Positions 61,509-64,000 of a DNA stretch of 64,000 bases are shown piece after piece. The notes under the pieces are model-generated. The model was not told the DNA's origin and made no database searches. It was given only the letters and a program-made list of their open reading frames with translations. How positions within the stretch are numbered: the first letter of the stretch is position 1; each line of letters begins with the position of its first letter. This DNA is from Paludibacteraceae bacterium (GTDB taxonomy: Bacteria > Bacteroidota > Bacteroidia > Bacteroidales > Paludibacteraceae). A program made the position numbers and the translations under genes. Location: assembly GCA_017391525.1 (NCBI GenBank), contig JAFOYE010000011.1, positions 62,001 to 126,000 on the forward strand. The letters run 5' to 3'.

Positions 61509-61540
61509 CAAAGGTACTGCTTTTTTTTGAAATATGCAAA
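61509..61540 (-). promoter_or_regulatory. Promoter of the tripartite-tail exported protein
   Basis: Minus strand TTTG (61537-61540), 20 bases, TACCTTTG (61509-61516). The leader is about 65 bases. Confidence 0.7.
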
Positions 61541-61605
61541 TAATTGGGCTAGTTTTTTTTGAGTTTTGCGAAAAAGTTTGTTTTTCTTTGCAAAAAGGTG
61601 GATTT

Positions 61606-61952
61606 TTGAAGACAATTATCATCAATTAAGAAGACAATTATTGACAATTATTTATAACAAAAATACGGCACGAAGTGCCTACAAAAATAATCAAAAATCA
61701 AGGTTGAATTTTTACGACAATTTGCGACAATTACAATCGACAATTATTATTATCTCGCCATACGGCTCGAACGATCTGCTCATTCGCTTTACTCATTCAG
61801 CCGTACGACAATTCAAGAAAGTATTTTGTTTGGGTTGGAAGAATGCGCTGGGCGCATTGGCAACCTACAACAAAATGATTTGTTCTAAACGGCGAATGAG
61901 ACGAATGGGCAAATCGATAAAACAACAAGAGCCGTGATATCACGACTCTTGT
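61606..61952. repeat. Dispersed element copy C: GACAATT words, palindromes and hairpin
   Basis: GACAATTATC, GACAATTATTGACAATTATT, CGACAATTTGCGACAATTAC, then TACGGCTCGAACGATCTGCT, then GACAATTCAAGAAAGTATTT leading to TTTGGGTTGG as in copy B, and finally the 13-bp hairpin at 61925-61952. No credible gene lies in it. Confidence 0.75.
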
Positions 61953-61965
61953 ATCATTTGCCTAT

Positions 61966-62139
61966 AGCCTCTTATTAGACCACTTCGTTGAGAGACCGCC
62001 CTTCGGGCTGAGAGACCACTGCGTTGAGGGACCGGGCTAAAGCCCTGAGAGATGCTAGATCAAAGTCTAACAGCGACAAAGTCGCGATCTAACAGTAAAA
62101 CGGTCTAATATCTAACAGCGCAGCGATCTGCTCTGTGCG
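61966..62139. repeat. GAGAGACC / GTCTAACAG palindrome array before the partial secreted protein
   Basis: Both repeat sub-types stand side by side: GAGAGACCGCCCTTCGGGCT, GAGGGACCGGGCTAAAGCCC, then GTCTAACAGCGACAAAGTCG and CAGCGCAGCGATCTGCTCTG. The last part is nearly identical to 52180-52203. Confidence 0.8.
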
Positions 62140-64000
62140 TTAACGCACGAGTTTGCCTTGGGCGTCGTAGAGTACGCCGTCTTTCTGCATGTAGAGTACA
62201 CCGTCGATGAGGAGTTTGCGGACATTGGTGTCGTTGCTACCACCCATGATGTCCTCAACGTCTGTCACCACTTTGTTAGGCTCCATGCTCAGAGCAAAGC
62301 GGCCTTCATAGCTACCTGCGGTGAGGGTAACGGTATAGTCATCAAGGAGCAAGTTGGTGCGTGTACCCGTCAAGTAATCAACGAGTTCTACAATCATTCC
62401 GCTTGTGCCTTGAGGCATGCTGAAGGTGTACTCGCCAGCCTCTGTGATCACTACGCCAAGAGGTAGGGTAGTAGCCTCTTTTGGCACTACGTTACCTGCC
62501 ATTTGATCGCCGTTAACAACCGAGTAGATGTTAGCTCCCTTGTTGATGATCTTGGTGAGGTCGAGATTGAGGTCAAAGCCCTCCGTTGCCTCTTCTTCGC
62601 GCAACTGAACATAGGTTTTATCAATGGTGTTGCCTGCTTGTTGAAGCTCGAGGCGGAGATTAACTGGCTGATCGTTGTCTGCGTTCTTCTTAGCTGCTAG
62701 GCCGCTAGGAGCGATGTTGACAATCTTGCTCCATACCACGTCACCTGCATATTGTACCATATATGAGTGCATTGCGTAGAAGTCCACTTCGGTAGATGCT
62801 ACGGCTGCATAGCCATCGGTTGGATGCCAGTATTGGTAGAAGAATGGTATATCGCCTTGCTTGGTAGTGAAGTCAGGATTAGCAAAGGATGCTACACCTA
62901 GTAGGTGCCAGTTCCAGTGGTTCCAAGCTATTTTCTCGCCTCTTGGATGTTCGGCTAATGTGACGGTGATATCTGCTTGATCTTTGATATCAGCTGGGCT
63001 GACTTTGCTTGCGGATGGGAAATAGAGGCTGACTTTGCGTCCTTGTCCAGCGGTGAAGCCGTAATCTTTGCACAGACGACGGTAGTTGAGGCATACCACA
63101 TAACCGGTGTTGGCAAGGAGAGTCTTAGTGGCTGCCTCTTCTTGGGTCTCGGCTACATACTCCCATCCTGTGCTTTCTTCGGTTGGTAAACCTTCGAGCG
63201 CACGTTTAGGGCCGTTGTAGAATTGTACTGCCCAATAGTCGCCATATGCACCTAAACCGATGACATCCTTGAGTTGGACATCAAATGGGAAGGATACCCA
63301 GTAGAACATCTTCTCGTAGTGGTTGGTTGATGTGGCATTGGTAGCAAACTTATCCTCTAGGAAGGTGAGTACTGCATAAGCAGGGTAGTTAAATTCATAT
63401 TCGCTATCACCTTTAGCCGTCACAGAGGATGCATTGGTTGCGAAAGTGAGTTGGGTAGCAGGATCGTTGTGCTCACGGTGGATCATCACAGGGGTGGTGA
63501 GGTTAACTTCGCCCGTAATCTCGCTATCTGGGGTGTAGATGGTAGAGAAACGGTGGTGAGCAAATTCGTAAACGACGCGCAATGGATAGCTGGTAGCGCT
63601 ATTTCCATTATTGAGAAAGGCTCTGCCAATGGATGAGTTGCCCCAGAAATATTGGTAGGAGTTGTTGTATTTAGCTTTGACTGTAGCTCGAACATCAGGT
63701 TTGGACTCAATGTCGATACTATATATCCATTGGGTATTGTCGTAGAAGTACTTGGAGTCTTTGAATGTCACATCGCCTTCCACAATGAGGTATTCGTTGT
63801 TTAGCGAAGGCTTGGTTTCTGCTATATACGCACGGGTAAGACGGTTGGTGACGATGTCCCATGAGTAGCGTACGCTAGCCAAAGCAGGTAGGATAGGCTC
63901 TCCACCTTGGTTGGTGACATACACATCGTTGTCATATTCGTCGTCTGTGAAGCGATCGTTGTTGATGAGCAATGGGTGTGCGAGTGCAGAGTTGTTGTCG
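62140..64000 (-). CDS. Large secreted protein, paralogue of the gene at 52203 (partial, 5' end outside window)
   Basis: The frame stays open to the window edge (DNNSALAHPLLINNDRF at the 5' side), so only the C-terminal 620 residues are visible. They parallel the C-terminal part of the 1910-residue protein: MFYWVSFPFDVQLKDVIGLG versus LTYWISFPFDVTISDVFGFG, a later NTGYV segment, and the tail IDGVLYMQKDGVLYDAQGKL. The shared tail, ending in LYDAQGKLVR, resembles the last strands of type IX secretion sorting domains, but I cannot prove that. The two genes lie 4.2 kb apart in the same orientation and flank the P-loop / nuclease region. Confidence 0.8.
   Translation of the reverse strand, partial: DNNSALAHPLLINNDRFTDDEYDNDVYVTNQGGEPILPALASVRYSWDIVTNRLTRAYIAETKPSLNNEYLIVEGDVTFKDSKYFYDNTQWIYSIDIESKPDVRATVKAKYNNSYQYFWGNSSIGRAFLNNGNSATSYPLRVVYEFAHHRFSTIYTPDSEITGEVNLTTPVMIHREHNDPATQLTFATNASSVTAKGDSEYEFNYPAYAVLTFLEDKFATNATSTNHYEKMFYWVSFPFDVQLKDVIGLGAYGDYWAVQFYNGPKRALEGLPTEESTGWEYVAETQEEAATKTLLANTGYVVCLNYRRLCKDYGFTAGQGRKVSLYFPSASKVSPADIKDQADITVTLAEHPRGEKIAWNHWNWHLLGVASFANPDFTTKQGDIPFFYQYWHPTDGYAAVASTEVDFYAMHSYMVQYAGDVVWSKIVNIAPSGLAAKKNADNDQPVNLRLELQQAGNTIDKTYVQLREEEATEGFDLNLDLTKIINKGANIYSVVNGDQMAGNVVPKEATTLPLGVVITEAGEYTFSMPQGTSGMIVELVDYLTGTRTNLLLDDYTVTLTAGSYEGRFALSMEPNKVVTDVEDIMGGSNDTNVRKLLIDGVLYMQKDGVLYDAQGKLVR

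Overview
This window comes from a member of the Bacteroidota, most likely order Bacteroidales. Supporting signs are a solitary GldF-type permease, a TonB-dependent receptor with a carboxypeptidase-regulatory N-domain, the order bamD / omega-like subunit / coaBC, the order yicC-gmk-nadD, DUF3276 and DUF4301 proteins, a GGGtGRT protein beside its Fe-S-scaffold partner, and many promoters of the form TTTG-N20-TAnnTTTG with almost no Shine-Dalgarno signal. The genus cannot be told from the sequence alone.

Layout. 1-764: end of a permease and gldF. 776-9,000: phosphodiesterase, a candidate small RNA, TonB receptor, mutS, a 2-hydroxyacid dehydrogenase and pepT, all on +. 9,094-18,996: gcvT, a short-chain dehydrogenase, a lipase-like hydrolase, rmuC, a glycosidase-like lipoprotein or secreted protein, hemW, DUF4301, a HAD phosphatase and DUF3276. 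18,997-26,189: coaBC, omega-like subunit and bamD on -, then a GntP permease with glycerate kinase on +, then apbE, an outer-membrane protein and a small helix-turn-helix-like protein on -. 26,284-32,101: a long minus-strand housekeeping cluster (nadD, gmk, yicC, a lipoprotein, mnmE, prmA, an MBL hydrolase, rsmG). 32,180-39,464: yebC, a huge OmpA protein with about 29 calcium-binding-type repeats, and a lipoprotein. 39,769-41,499: the highly codon-biased Fe-S scaffold / GGGtGRT pair. 41,739-48,680: lipocalin, HAD phosphatase, four-helix-bundle protein, rlmB, dsbD-like and nadE. tRNA-Glu(CUC) follows. 49,585-64,000 is the accessory part: hipBA, two paralogous large secreted proteins with a common C-terminal tail, a P-loop protein, a possible invertible or MITE-like element, a YhcG-type nuclease and a small tripartite-tail exported protein.

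The most unusual layer is not a gene. Nearly every junction between genes holds short word-like tandem or palindromic repeats, with a different word at each junction. They often supply the stop codon of the upstream gene. The same kinds of words also appear in frame inside linkers of mutS, a HAD phosphatase, nadE, rlmB and a YhcG-type nuclease gene. A 33-bp promoter block including its spacer is identical in front of hemW, nadE and tRNA-Glu. A repeat family carrying GACAATT words and a terminator-like hairpin occurs three times in the accessory part. A perfect 21-bp inverted repeat at 59,219/59,420 flanks a segment encoding a signal peptide that reads in frame into either of two tails, depending on orientation.
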